From positions 3,472,001 through 3,536,000 of the forward strand of contig CAVVHH010000002.1 in NCBI GenBank assembly GCA_963748005.1: DNA of 64,000 nt. The letters run 5' to 3'. Below are positions 43,340-51,796 of this stretch, one piece after another. This stretch comes from CAILZL01 sp963748005. Its GTDB lineage: Bacteria > Pseudomonadota > Gammaproteobacteria > Steroidobacterales > Steroidobacteraceae. The translations under genes were made by a program, and so were the position numbers. Each line of letters starts with the position of its first letter. The first letter of the stretch is position 1. Below the pieces are notes generated by a model. It was not told where the DNA came from, did not search any database, and saw nothing but the letters and a program-made list of their open reading frames with translations.

Positions 43340-46225
43340 ATGAAAACCAGTAGATTCATCGCCGTATTGTTTGGAGGCGCCGGTGCGTTCGCATTTACGT
43401 CGCTGGCGTACGCGCAAGCGGCAAGTAGCAGGACAGCTGGCACTGCGGATGTGCTCGAAGAGGTGACCGTCACTGGTTCCCGTGTCATCGCCAATGGCGA
43501 TAACAGCCCAACACCCGTAACCGTCGTGCAAACCGAAGAACTGCTGGCGCTGCAACCCACCACGATTACGGATGCGCTGAACAACCTGCCGGTGTTTTCC
43601 GGTTCAAAAACGCAATTCGCCAACAACGTGTCCACTGGCGTATTCGGGGGTGGCAACGGCGCGGCCAATCAGCTCAATTTGCGTAACCTCGGACCGCTGC
43701 GCAATCTGATCCTGTTTGATGGGCAGCGACTGCCGCCGACGCTGGTGTTCGGCACGGTAGACGTGGACATGGTTCCGCAGATGCTGATTCAGCGAGTCGA
43801 CGTGGTGACTGGAGGTGTGTCGGCAGTTTACGGTTCGGACGCCATCAGCGGTGTGGTCAACTATGTCACCGACCACAACTTCAACGGCATCAAGGCCGAG
43901 CTCCAGGGTGGTATGTCTGGCTACAGCGATGACAAGTACTACAAACTTGGGCTTGCAGCGGGCACGTCGTTGTTCGGTGGTCGCGGCCATATTGAAGGCA
44001 GCTATGGCCACTATGACAACGATGGCATTGCGGAACGTGATGACCGACCCAACTATGATTATGGCGCACTCGGTTCTGTCCCGGGGTCGACCAGTGCCCA
44101 GGGCACTGCAGCCAATCCCTACCAGGTGTACGGCAATGTTCGCAATGCCCAGTTCACTTACGGTGGTCTCATCAGAAGCGGAGCGTTGAGCGGCCGCACA
44201 TTCAACTCGAATGGCGTTCTGACCACGTTTGCTCCGGGCATCCTGACCGGCACAAACAATTTCCAGATTGGTGGTGATGGTGTGTATACCAACCCATCAG
44301 CGAAAGCACCACTGCGTTTCGACCAGCTGTTCGGCCGGTTTGACTACGAGTTCACCGATGATCTGCGCCTGCATACCGAGGTGACCGGCAACTGGAAGTA
44401 CAACAGCCAGTACACCGCAGCGTTCCAGCTTAATGGCACTACCTTCAGCGCGCAGAATGCGTTCTTGTCGCCGGCGTACCAGACGACGCTTGCCAGCGCC
44501 AACCAGACCACCTTCACCATGAGCAAGCTGGTCAGGCAGGCGCCGTACTTGCAATCGGCTGCCGACACGACCCAGTTCTTCATCAATGCCGGACTGGAGG
44601 GCAAGCTTGGCATCTACGAGTGGGGTGCAGACGTCAACATTGGCGAAGCAACGCTGAAAAATACGCTGAGCAACAATCCGAATAACGAGCGGTTGTCCGC
44701 TGCACTGGACGCAGTGCTCGACAGCACGGGTCAGATCGTCTGCAAGGTCACCAGAGACAATCCGGGGCTGTATCCGGGATGCGTGCCACTCAACATGTTT
44801 GGCCCGACGTCGGCCAGCGATGCGGCGCTCCAGTATGTGCTCGGTCAAACACACTACACCGCCACGACGAGTTCCAGCGATGTGAATGCCCACCTCATCG
44901 GTGCACCGTTCAACACATGGGCGGGTCCGATCCAGATGGCGCTGTCCGCCGACTGGCGCAAACTGGCTTTCGAATCTACTGCCGACGTCGAATCGACTAC
45001 GGCAGCCAGCAACTGCGGAGCCACAGCACTGCGGTTCAACTGTAATGCGACCGGATCGATCACACCACAGTGGCAGAATGCTTTTTCCAGCCGTTCTCCG
45101 GTGAGTCAGACGGTGAAAGAAGCAGCCATTGAGTTCGATGCTCCCCTGCTCAAGAATGTGCCGCTGGCGAAGTCTCTGAACCTCAATGGCGCAGCGCGCT
45201 TTACCAGCTATAACACCAGTGGCGATTACTGGACCTGGAAACTGGGCGCGGACTGGCATATCACCGAGGACTTTTCTTTCCGCGCCACCACTTCAAGCGA
45301 CATTCGCGCTCCCACACTCAATGACCTTTTCCAGGCGACCACCGTGGTCTACGTGAATCAGCGGGATGAACTGACCGGCGCCAGCCCAACCGTGGGCTCA
45401 GTCAACACTGGCAATCCGGACGTCGAGGCGGAAATCGGCCGCACCATTACCGCGGGTCTGGTCTGGCGTCCCGACAGTCTGCCGGGCTTCAGCATGGCGC
45501 TGGATGGTTACCGCATCCGCATCACGGATGCCATTGCACAGTTGCAGGGCTTTAACCCGACGAACCAGAACCTGTGCTACGACAGCGGCGGCTCGTCGAT
45601 ATTCTGCACGCTGCAGAATCGCCCGCTGGGCTTCAGTCGTGTCTTTCCCAACACCGACCCTGCTCAGAATGCGATAAGAGGCTGGCGCACCTATTTCGCC
45701 AATATCTCTGCCATCGAAACTTATGGCGCCGATATGGAGATGAACTACTCAAGCAGGGTGTGGGGACATCGCTTCAATGGACGTCTGTTCACAACCTGGC
45801 AGCCGCACATCACCTACAGCCTGCCAGGCTCGCCCGTATATGACTTCGGCGGTGTGGCGTTCCCTAATCTGGTGCCACTGGTCGCCAGTCCGTCGCTGCG
45901 GGTGACGATGGGGCTGAATTATGGCGTGACCGATAAATTCACGGTTGGCATCGTGGAGCGTTACCGCGACAGTATGAAACTGAGTGTGGTGCCAACCGAT
46001 GTGTATGTGAACAACCACATGGATGCAGTGGCCTACACCGATCTCAATCTGTCCTGGAAGCTGGGATTGAAAGCCAGTGAGGCTGAGGTATTCGCGAACA
46101 TCCGCAATGTGTTCGACACGTTCCCGCCCGTGGGCGCGACCGGCAGTGGCCCTGGCATTGGCTATGCCCAGGGTGATGATATCGATGGTCGTTACTACAC
46201 GCTGGGGATGCGCTTCAAGTATTAG
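43340..46225 (+). CDS. TonB-dependent receptor, no STN domain (3)
   Basis: A 961-residue outer-membrane receptor. Signal peptide about 1-25 (SLAYAQA), TonB box and plug (EEVTVTGSRVIANGDNSPTPVTVV, LNLRNLGPLRNLILFDGQR, GGVSAVYGSDAISGVVNYVTD), then a large barrel ending in RYYTLGMRFKY. It is a clear paralogue of receptor 2 over its whole length apart from the missing STN domain. GGAGAG lies just before the ATG. Receptors of this type import plant oligosaccharides, polyphenols and other large molecules in TonB-rich bacteria; the ligand is unknown. Confidence 0.92.
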   Translation: MKTSRFIAVLFGGAGAFAFTSLAYAQAASSRTAGTADVLEEVTVTGSRVIANGDNSPTPVTVVQTEELLALQPTTITDALNNLPVFSGSKTQFANNVSTGVFGGGNGAANQLNLRNLGPLRNLILFDGQRLPPTLVFGTVDVDMVPQMLIQRVDVVTGGVSAVYGSDAISGVVNYVTDHNFNGIKAELQGGMSGYSDDKYYKLGLAAGTSLFGGRGHIEGSYGHYDNDGIAERDDRPNYDYGALGSVPGSTSAQGTAANPYQVYGNVRNAQFTYGGLIRSGALSGRTFNSNGVLTTFAPGILTGTNNFQIGGDGVYTNPSAKAPLRFDQLFGRFDYEFTDDLRLHTEVTGNWKYNSQYTAAFQLNGTTFSAQNAFLSPAYQTTLASANQTTFTMSKLVRQAPYLQSAADTTQFFINAGLEGKLGIYEWGADVNIGEATLKNTLSNNPNNERLSAALDAVLDSTGQIVCKVTRDNPGLYPGCVPLNMFGPTSASDAALQYVLGQTHYTATTSSSDVNAHLIGAPFNTWAGPIQMALSADWRKLAFESTADVESTTAASNCGATALRFNCNATGSITPQWQNAFSSRSPVSQTVKEAAIEFDAPLLKNVPLAKSLNLNGAARFTSYNTSGDYWTWKLGADWHITEDFSFRATTSSDIRAPTLNDLFQATTVVYVNQRDELTGASPTVGSVNTGNPDVEAEIGRTITAGLVWRPDSLPGFSMALDGYRIRITDAIAQLQGFNPTNQNLCYDSGGSSIFCTLQNRPLGFSRVFPNTDPAQNAIRGWRTYFANISAIETYGADMEMNYSSRVWGHRFNGRLFTTWQPHITYSLPGSPVYDFGGVAFPNLVPLVASPSLRVTMGLNYGVTDKFTVGIVERYRDSMKLSVVPTDVYVNNHMDAVAYTDLNLSWKLGLKASEAEVFANIRNVFDTFPPVGATGSGPGIGYAQGDDIDGRYYTLGMRFKY

Positions 46226-46383
46226 CGCGATGCGGCAAGTAGATAGACACTTCTTGAATCCCCGGCGGGTAGTGCTCCGCTGGCGAGCTGATTGATGTGC
46301 TGTGCGGTCGGGGGATTCAGCCCGGATCGGCAAGGCATGTTTGTCCATGGGAATGTCGCACCGGTGACCGTGGGAGAGACGCA

Positions 46384-47976
46384 ATGAAGATGAAACTGAT
46401 CACATCTGCAATCATGCTGGGGCTGATGCTGGCATCGTCATCGATAGCGGCGATCAGCGGTACGGTGCGTGTCGAAAGTGGCAGCATTTCCGGTGTCCGC
46501 GGGACTGACCTGAACGTTGTCGTATTCAAGGGCATACCCTACGCGGCTGCGCCGGTAGGCGCATTGCGCTGGCGCCCGCCGCAACCGGTGAAGCCCTGGC
46601 AGGGTGTACGCAAGGCCGATCGGTTTGGCGCTGTATGTCCGCAGCAACACGTGACGGGCGCGCTTGTGCGTGTGACCGACGAAGACTGCCTGAACCTCGA
46701 TGTGTGGACCGCCGCCGCATCATCAGCCGAACGACGTCCCGTCATGGTCTGGCTACATGGCGCTGGCTGGGCCGGTTCCGATCCGCTGTTTGATGGTGAG
46801 GCGCTGGCCCGCAAGGGTGTCGTGGTGGTAACGATCAACTACCGCGTTGGCGCACTCGGCTTTCTTGCAATGCCGGAGTTGACCAGGGAATCCGAACACG
46901 GCTCATCGGGCAACTACGGTCTGCTCGACGACATCGCCGCACTGAAGTGGGTGCGCACCAATATCAAAGCCTTCGGTGGCGATCCTGCTCGTGTCACGGT
47001 ATTCGGTGAATCGTTCGGCGCGGGTTCGATCAATTTCCTGGTGCTGTCGCCGCTGGCCAAGGGACTGTTTCAGCAGGCCATCATGCAGAGCCATGTGCGT
47101 TATCCGCGCGATCCGGAACTGTATCGCGGCGCGACCCGCTACCTGCCACAGGCGACAGCCGAGACGGCCGGCACGAAGTTCGCCCAGTCGCTGGGTGCAA
47201 ATTCGTTGCAGGAACTTCGCGTGATGCCGTGGCAGAAAATTGCGGCAGCGCCGGACACTTCCTCCAAGACCATTGATGGCTGGGTGATCCCGCATAACTA
47301 CAGCGAGACCTTCGCGCGTGGCACTCAAAGCGACGTGCTGGTCATGGCGGGGAGCAATCGCGACGAGTCAGGCGCAAATCCGGCCACTGCCTTCGACCTG
47401 CTGAGCGCCGGCACACCGTCGGCCATCGGTGGACCAGGACCGATCATCACACTGACAGACTATCAGCGACTCGCAAGGCAGAAGTTTGGCGCCATGGCCG
47501 ATGAATTCCTGAAGCTTTATCCGGCATCGAATGATCGTGAGGCCTTTCTCGCCTACGGCCAATCGATCCGCGACAACCATCGCGTATCCACCTGGCATTG
47601 GGCACAGATGTGGAAGCAGAAGGCCACGAAACCCGTGTACCTGTACTTCTTTACACACGCACCGCCCGGCAAAGACCATGATCTGATGGGCGCCTACCAT
47701 GGCTCCGAGATCAATTACGTGTTCGGCCATCTGCATCCACCGACCGAACCATGGACCGAACAGGATCGGCGCATCGCTGATACGCTGTCTTCCTACTGGG
47801 TGAACTTCGCGACGACCGGCAACCCGAACGGGCCAGGACTACCTGCGTGGCCGGCGTTTGATCCGAAGGTGGAACAAATCATGGAAATTGGTGATCGCTT
47901 CCAGCCGGTACCGCTGGTGGACGCGGCAAAGCTGGACTTCTGGCGACGTTTCTACGATACGCAACCCGAGTCCTGA
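46384..47976 (+). CDS. Secreted type-B carboxylesterase
   Basis: A 530-residue exported esterase of the carboxylesterase/cholinesterase family. Signal peptide to about SSIAA; oxyanion and N-terminal motifs FKGIPYAAAPVGALRWRPPQP and EDCLNLDVWT; nucleophile elbow GESFGAGS with Ser near residue 210 (usual GESAGA with Phe in place of Ala); acidic member probably in NRDESGANP; His in GAYHGSEINYVFG. It cleaves ester bonds of small hydrophobic esters in the periplasm or outside. GGGAGAG precedes the ATG. It ends the presumed sigma 2 operon. Confidence 0.9.
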   Translation: MKMKLITSAIMLGLMLASSSIAAISGTVRVESGSISGVRGTDLNVVVFKGIPYAAAPVGALRWRPPQPVKPWQGVRKADRFGAVCPQQHVTGALVRVTDEDCLNLDVWTAAASSAERRPVMVWLHGAGWAGSDPLFDGEALARKGVVVVTINYRVGALGFLAMPELTRESEHGSSGNYGLLDDIAALKWVRTNIKAFGGDPARVTVFGESFGAGSINFLVLSPLAKGLFQQAIMQSHVRYPRDPELYRGATRYLPQATAETAGTKFAQSLGANSLQELRVMPWQKIAAAPDTSSKTIDGWVIPHNYSETFARGTQSDVLVMAGSNRDESGANPATAFDLLSAGTPSAIGGPGPIITLTDYQRLARQKFGAMADEFLKLYPASNDREAFLAYGQSIRDNHRVSTWHWAQMWKQKATKPVYLYFFTHAPPGKDHDLMGAYHGSEINYVFGHLHPPTEPWTEQDRRIADTLSSYWVNFATTGNPNGPGLPAWPAFDPKVEQIMEIGDRFQPVPLVDAAKLDFWRRFYDTQPES

Positions 47977-48426
47977 GGCAGCGCCAGAAATCCGAGTTCT
48001 GACTGCGCTCGAGCAGAATGTGTGCGCAAGAACCAGTGCAAAGGGGTCGATGCGGATAGTTCTGGCGTTATAGATTGAGTGTCATGCATCAGCGGCGTGG
48101 GTGAGCGTGAGGCTCGGAGCGCGCTGTGCGTAAAATAAGTCAGCTATACCGGGTATCGCATTGCCTGAAACTCGCTACGGAACCCGTTCATGTCGATGCA
48201 GGTTCAGCAACAGGATGGCGACAACGAAGCATCGTGCTCGAGTAAATGCAACGAAGCGTTATGCCGTGCAAAGATTTAAAAAGTTTTTGAGATTCGGTAG
48301 CCATAATTATGGTTATTGACCCTACTGATCTAGGGAATTTCATTGTTGTTCGTACCACATCAATAAAATACCACACCGAACAGCTCAGCCCGGCAACCAC
48401 CGACACCCCATAAGACACTCATAACG
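47977..48426. other. Gene-free region with ECF motif copy 7
   Basis: A 450-base gap after the carboxylesterase gene. The only clear element is the motif at 48296-48325; the 40 bases before it (GAAGCGT, TGCAAAGAT, AAAAAG) resemble those before copy 8 near 51438-51485. No gene or terminator is supported. Confidence 0.5.
48296..48325 (+). promoter_or_regulatory. ECF-type promoter motif, copy 7 (before PepSY gene)
   Basis: GGTAGCCA at 48296-48303 and CCCTAC at 48320-48325, 16-nt spacer; the -10-like part is the weakest of the set. It is about 100 nt before the PepSY-protein gene. Confidence 0.5.
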
Positions 48427-49638
48427 ATGCGCACATTTCACCGCATTCTGGCCATCCTTACCGTAGTCGTGATGCTGTTTCTGGGCGTCACCGGTTCGAG
48501 TATTCAGGCGATTGATCTGTATACCTTGCACACCCACACGCCGCAGGCTGATCCTGTGGTGTTGTCGATGAACGAGGGACGATGGGGCAATGGCGAACTG
48601 GCGGCCATTACCGTGAATGACCTCGACGCGCCGGCACTGCCACAAGACTTCAACTACGATCAGGCTTTCCAGACCACGCTGCAGGCCATGCGTGCACAAG
48701 CCCCGGATGCGGCTCCCAACTATGCTGAAGTGCGTATGAAGGACGGTATTCCCGTCGGGCAGGTGCGCTTGGGAAGGGACGTGAAAGCATTTGATGTCCA
48801 GACCGGTGCGGCGGTGGAAGCCCTGGTCGGCACGACATCAAGAACGGCCAACCTGCCACGAACCTGGCGTCAGAAGCTCAAGGAAATTCATCGCTTCTGG
48901 GGTGCGCAATGGGAATCTGTCTGGGGGCGTCGCGACGTTCCGGGTGTCTGGTTTGAGCTGGTCGCGGGCCTCCTGCTCTGGACCCTGATCATCACGGGTC
49001 TGGTGATGTACTTCCAGCTCCTCAAGGCGCGCCAGAAGCTGAAAAAGCCGCAGCTGTTCTGGGTGGCCGGCGGTTGGTGGCGCAGCCTGCATCGCACGAT
49101 CTCGGTGATTGCCGCCGTGCTGCTGCTCTGCGTGGCGTTCAGTGGCACCTGGCTGGGTTTTGAAAGCGTGTACAGCGCGCTGCAGCCGAGGGGTCAGGGT
49201 GGGCCGCGCGAGCCGGCGACATTGAGCGATGCCGATGCTCTTCAGATGGTCGGCGCCACGCTCGCTTCGTTTCGCGCGCTGGAGCCGCAAACCCCGATCA
49301 AGGCACTGCGGGTACGCATGTTTGGCACCATGAAGCAGGGCGTTGTCATCGCAGGTGGTGCAGCAACTCGCCAGGTGTTGATCAACACTGCAAACGGAAA
49401 ACTTGCATCACTGACCGAGCCCGAATATCCGAAAGTGGGATTTCCGTTCGGTCTGCAGACTCATGAGGATATCAAGCATTTCCATTCAGGCGCCCTGTTC
49501 GGACTGCCTGCACGCTGGCTGAGTCTGCTGGCCGGTCTGTCGCTGGTGTACCTGTCGATCTCGGGCGTCGTGATGTATTTCGATCTGTGGTCGAAACGCA
49601 AGAAGATCGGTCGCAAGGGTTTCCTGTGGATGAAGTAG
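48427..49638 (+). CDS. PepSY-associated transmembrane protein (PiuB-like)
   Basis: A 403-residue inner-membrane protein with the four-helix PepSY_TM layout: helix 1 at the N-terminus (ILAILTVVVMLFLGVTG), a periplasmic region, helix 2 (FELVAGLLLWTLIITGLVMYF), helix 3 (ISVIAAVLLLCVAFSGTWLGF), another periplasmic PepSY region and helix 4 (LSLLAGLSLVYLSISGVVMYFDLW). Conserved His in IHRFWGAQWESVWG and SLHRT fit haem ligation. Such proteins lie near TonB receptors and are thought to reduce the imported metal chelate or support uptake. It starts the unit leading to the ceramidase-like gene. Confidence 0.88.
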   Translation: MRTFHRILAILTVVVMLFLGVTGSSIQAIDLYTLHTHTPQADPVVLSMNEGRWGNGELAAITVNDLDAPALPQDFNYDQAFQTTLQAMRAQAPDAAPNYAEVRMKDGIPVGQVRLGRDVKAFDVQTGAAVEALVGTTSRTANLPRTWRQKLKEIHRFWGAQWESVWGRRDVPGVWFELVAGLLLWTLIITGLVMYFQLLKARQKLKKPQLFWVAGGWWRSLHRTISVIAAVLLLCVAFSGTWLGFESVYSALQPRGQGGPREPATLSDADALQMVGATLASFRALEPQTPIKALRVRMFGTMKQGVVIAGGAATRQVLINTANGKLASLTEPEYPKVGFPFGLQTHEDIKHFHSGALFGLPARWLSLLAGLSLVYLSISGVVMYFDLWSKRKKIGRKGFLWMK

Positions 49639-49751
49639 TGAACCAGCGATCGACGGCTAACGTTACAATTTTGCGAGTGCAGAATTGCCATGCAGAAGCG
49701 CTCGCAAGAGCTAAATTAAGGGTGGGATTGTTTTTACCGGGAGTATTGGCT

Positions 49752-51056
49752 GTGAAACGGCAGATCCTTGTCTCATTGGCGTTGAGTATTGCCCTTACTG
49801 GTGGTCTTACGTCTGCCGTGAATGCTGGCGAGCTGCGGGCAGGCGCAGCGAAAATCTCGATCACTCCGGTCGCAGATCAGTTTCCCTATCAGATCGGTCG
49901 CGAAAAACCCTTCGTCGGTGTTCATGACGATGTCTTCGTGCGCGCGCTGGTGCTGGAGGACGGTACGCGCCGGGTGGCAATCGTCAGTGCGGAAGTGACC
50001 GCGATCCCCAATGCAGACAAGATGGTCAAACTGGTGGCCGATGCGGCGCAGGTGCCGGTAGCCAATGTGATGCTGACCGCCTCGCACACCCACAACTCTC
50101 TGTTCGTGTTCTATCGCGGTCGTGATGTGACTCCAGCCCAGCAGCAGGAACTGGACCGTCTGGAGAAGAACACTGCACAAGCCGTACGTGATGCAGTGGC
50201 ACACCTCCAGCCTGCGCGCATTTCGTTCGGTCGCGGCAAGGCCTACGCCAATATCAACAATGGTGAAGAGGCCGGTTTCGAAAGCTGGTTTGATGGCGCA
50301 GGCTCTTCTGACAAGACGCTGGATGTGCTGCGTCTGCAGACGCTGGATGGCAAACCGCTGGCGCTGATGCTCAACTATGCGACGCATGCCGAAGTCATGT
50401 ATCGCAGCGTGACCAGGGACGGCGGCTATGAGGTGACCGGCGATCTGCCGGGCGCGACGTCGCGATTGCTTGAAGAAAAAGCAGCGCTCGCACCGGTGGT
50501 GCTGTTCACCAGTGCTGCTGAGGGCGACCAGTTGTCACTGTTCAAATCGTTGCAACCCGATGCACAACTACCCACCACCGATGCGGGCGCTTCCGGCTGG
50601 GCGCTCATGGACCTGCTGGCGCGACGGATTGCCTCTGCTGCGATCGACACCATTGGTACCATGCCGGCCGGTGTCTCCACTGTCACTATCGGCACCAGTA
50701 GTGGCGAAGTCAGTTGTCCTGGGGAAAAAAGGAATATGGATCGCACCACAGGCAAAGTGACCAGCGTGGCTACATCCCCTGTCACCATTCCGATATCGGT
50801 ATTCCGCATTAACGACATCGCACTCGCCGGTGTCACGGCCGACATAGCCAGTAACATCGGTGTGGCGATCAAGACGGCGTCGCCGCTGCCGCAGACGTCA
50901 GTGATCACGATGCTCGCCGGTTCGGTGGGCTATGTGCTCAATGATGCCGCTTACAAGAATCCCGTTCACGGCGCGATGGGCTCTCCCGTCAAGCCGGGGT
51001 GTGCACAACCGGCGTTGGCTAAAAGTGTCGCTCAGCTGGTCAAGTCAGCAAAATAG
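49752..51056 (+). CDS. Secreted neutral-ceramidase-like hydrolase
   Basis: A 434-residue exported protein related to the N-terminal catalytic domain of neutral/alkaline non-lysosomal ceramidases. Signal peptide to about VNAGE; metal-binding segments VHDDVFVRALVL, TASHTHNSLFVFY (His-x-His) and LNYATHAEVM are recognisable. Real ceramidases are about 650 residues with a C-terminal beta domain, which is lacking here, so the substrate may be a different amide or ester. GTG 49752 follows GGGAG at a suitable distance; the frame is open for 55 codons upstream but lacks a signal peptide there. Confidence 0.82.
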   Translation: MKRQILVSLALSIALTGGLTSAVNAGELRAGAAKISITPVADQFPYQIGREKPFVGVHDDVFVRALVLEDGTRRVAIVSAEVTAIPNADKMVKLVADAAQVPVANVMLTASHTHNSLFVFYRGRDVTPAQQQELDRLEKNTAQAVRDAVAHLQPARISFGRGKAYANINNGEEAGFESWFDGAGSSDKTLDVLRLQTLDGKPLALMLNYATHAEVMYRSVTRDGGYEVTGDLPGATSRLLEEKAALAPVVLFTSAAEGDQLSLFKSLQPDAQLPTTDAGASGWALMDLLARRIASAAIDTIGTMPAGVSTVTIGTSSGEVSCPGEKRNMDRTTGKVTSVATSPVTIPISVFRINDIALAGVTADIASNIGVAIKTASPLPQTSVITMLAGSVGYVLNDAAYKNPVHGAMGSPVKPGCAQPALAKSVAQLVKSAK

Positions 51057-51796
51057 ATTTGTCTTGCACAACTTGCCATTGAGCACCGTCAAAAAAACGC
51101 AAATCGCAATATTCCATCTGCGCCGTAGAGGGCGATCGTGCCTGAGTGACCGCGCTGAACAATCTGCCATCGAACTGATTGCTGACACGACTACGGCGCT
51201 GGCATGGAGTCAAGCCGTGGGCTGTGCGTTGGTGTCCCATAATAAAATTCGCCGGTGAGCATTGTGATGGCGGCCAGACACATTGCTCCAGTGTGCTTCA
51301 ACCGCAAACTCTCGTTCCTGAACAAAGAAGCCGGACGCCGGTGTGCAATTGACACAGTTGCCAGCAAAGCTTGAACGAATGGCGGGTACACGGCACTTAT
51401 GTGTGCTGGCTGGGACATGGAAAGTTGAGTGCCGAGTATCAAGAAGCGTAGTTATTTGCAAAGATCAAAAGATACTTCCGAATGCGGTAGCCATAAATTA
51501 ATTCACTTTGCTCTATCAATCCAAAGAGCCTGTTTTTTCATATGGCGGCTTCTGTGTTGATCATTGTCTGAATAGCCGGACACCTCCATTCAGGAATAAC
51601 AGGAGTAACAGGCGAACCTGACCGACTCCAGTTCGGTGGCTGATGCTGACTGCTGATGGTGTCGCAAACACGAACTGATTCGTTCTATCGGGCTGGATGG
51701 ACCTGTAGTCAGCGAAAAATAGAGCTCGCGTCAACGATCAGGTATCGGATGGCGACGGTACCACTCATAAAACAAACTAACGAAGGGGAGAAATCC
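51057..51796. other. Gene-free region with ECF motif copy 8
   Basis: A 740-base gap, the longest in the window. The motif at 51486-51516 lies 280 nt before receptor 4. Upstream of it I see no gene with a ribosome site or family resemblance on either strand and no clear repeat. Confidence 0.5.
51486..51516 (+). promoter_or_regulatory. ECF-type promoter motif, copy 8 (before TonB receptor 4)
   Basis: GGTAGCCA at 51486-51493 and CTCTAT at 51511-51516, 17-nt spacer. Upstream bases share GAAGCGT, TGCAAAGAT and an A-rich stretch with copy 7. Confidence 0.6.
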
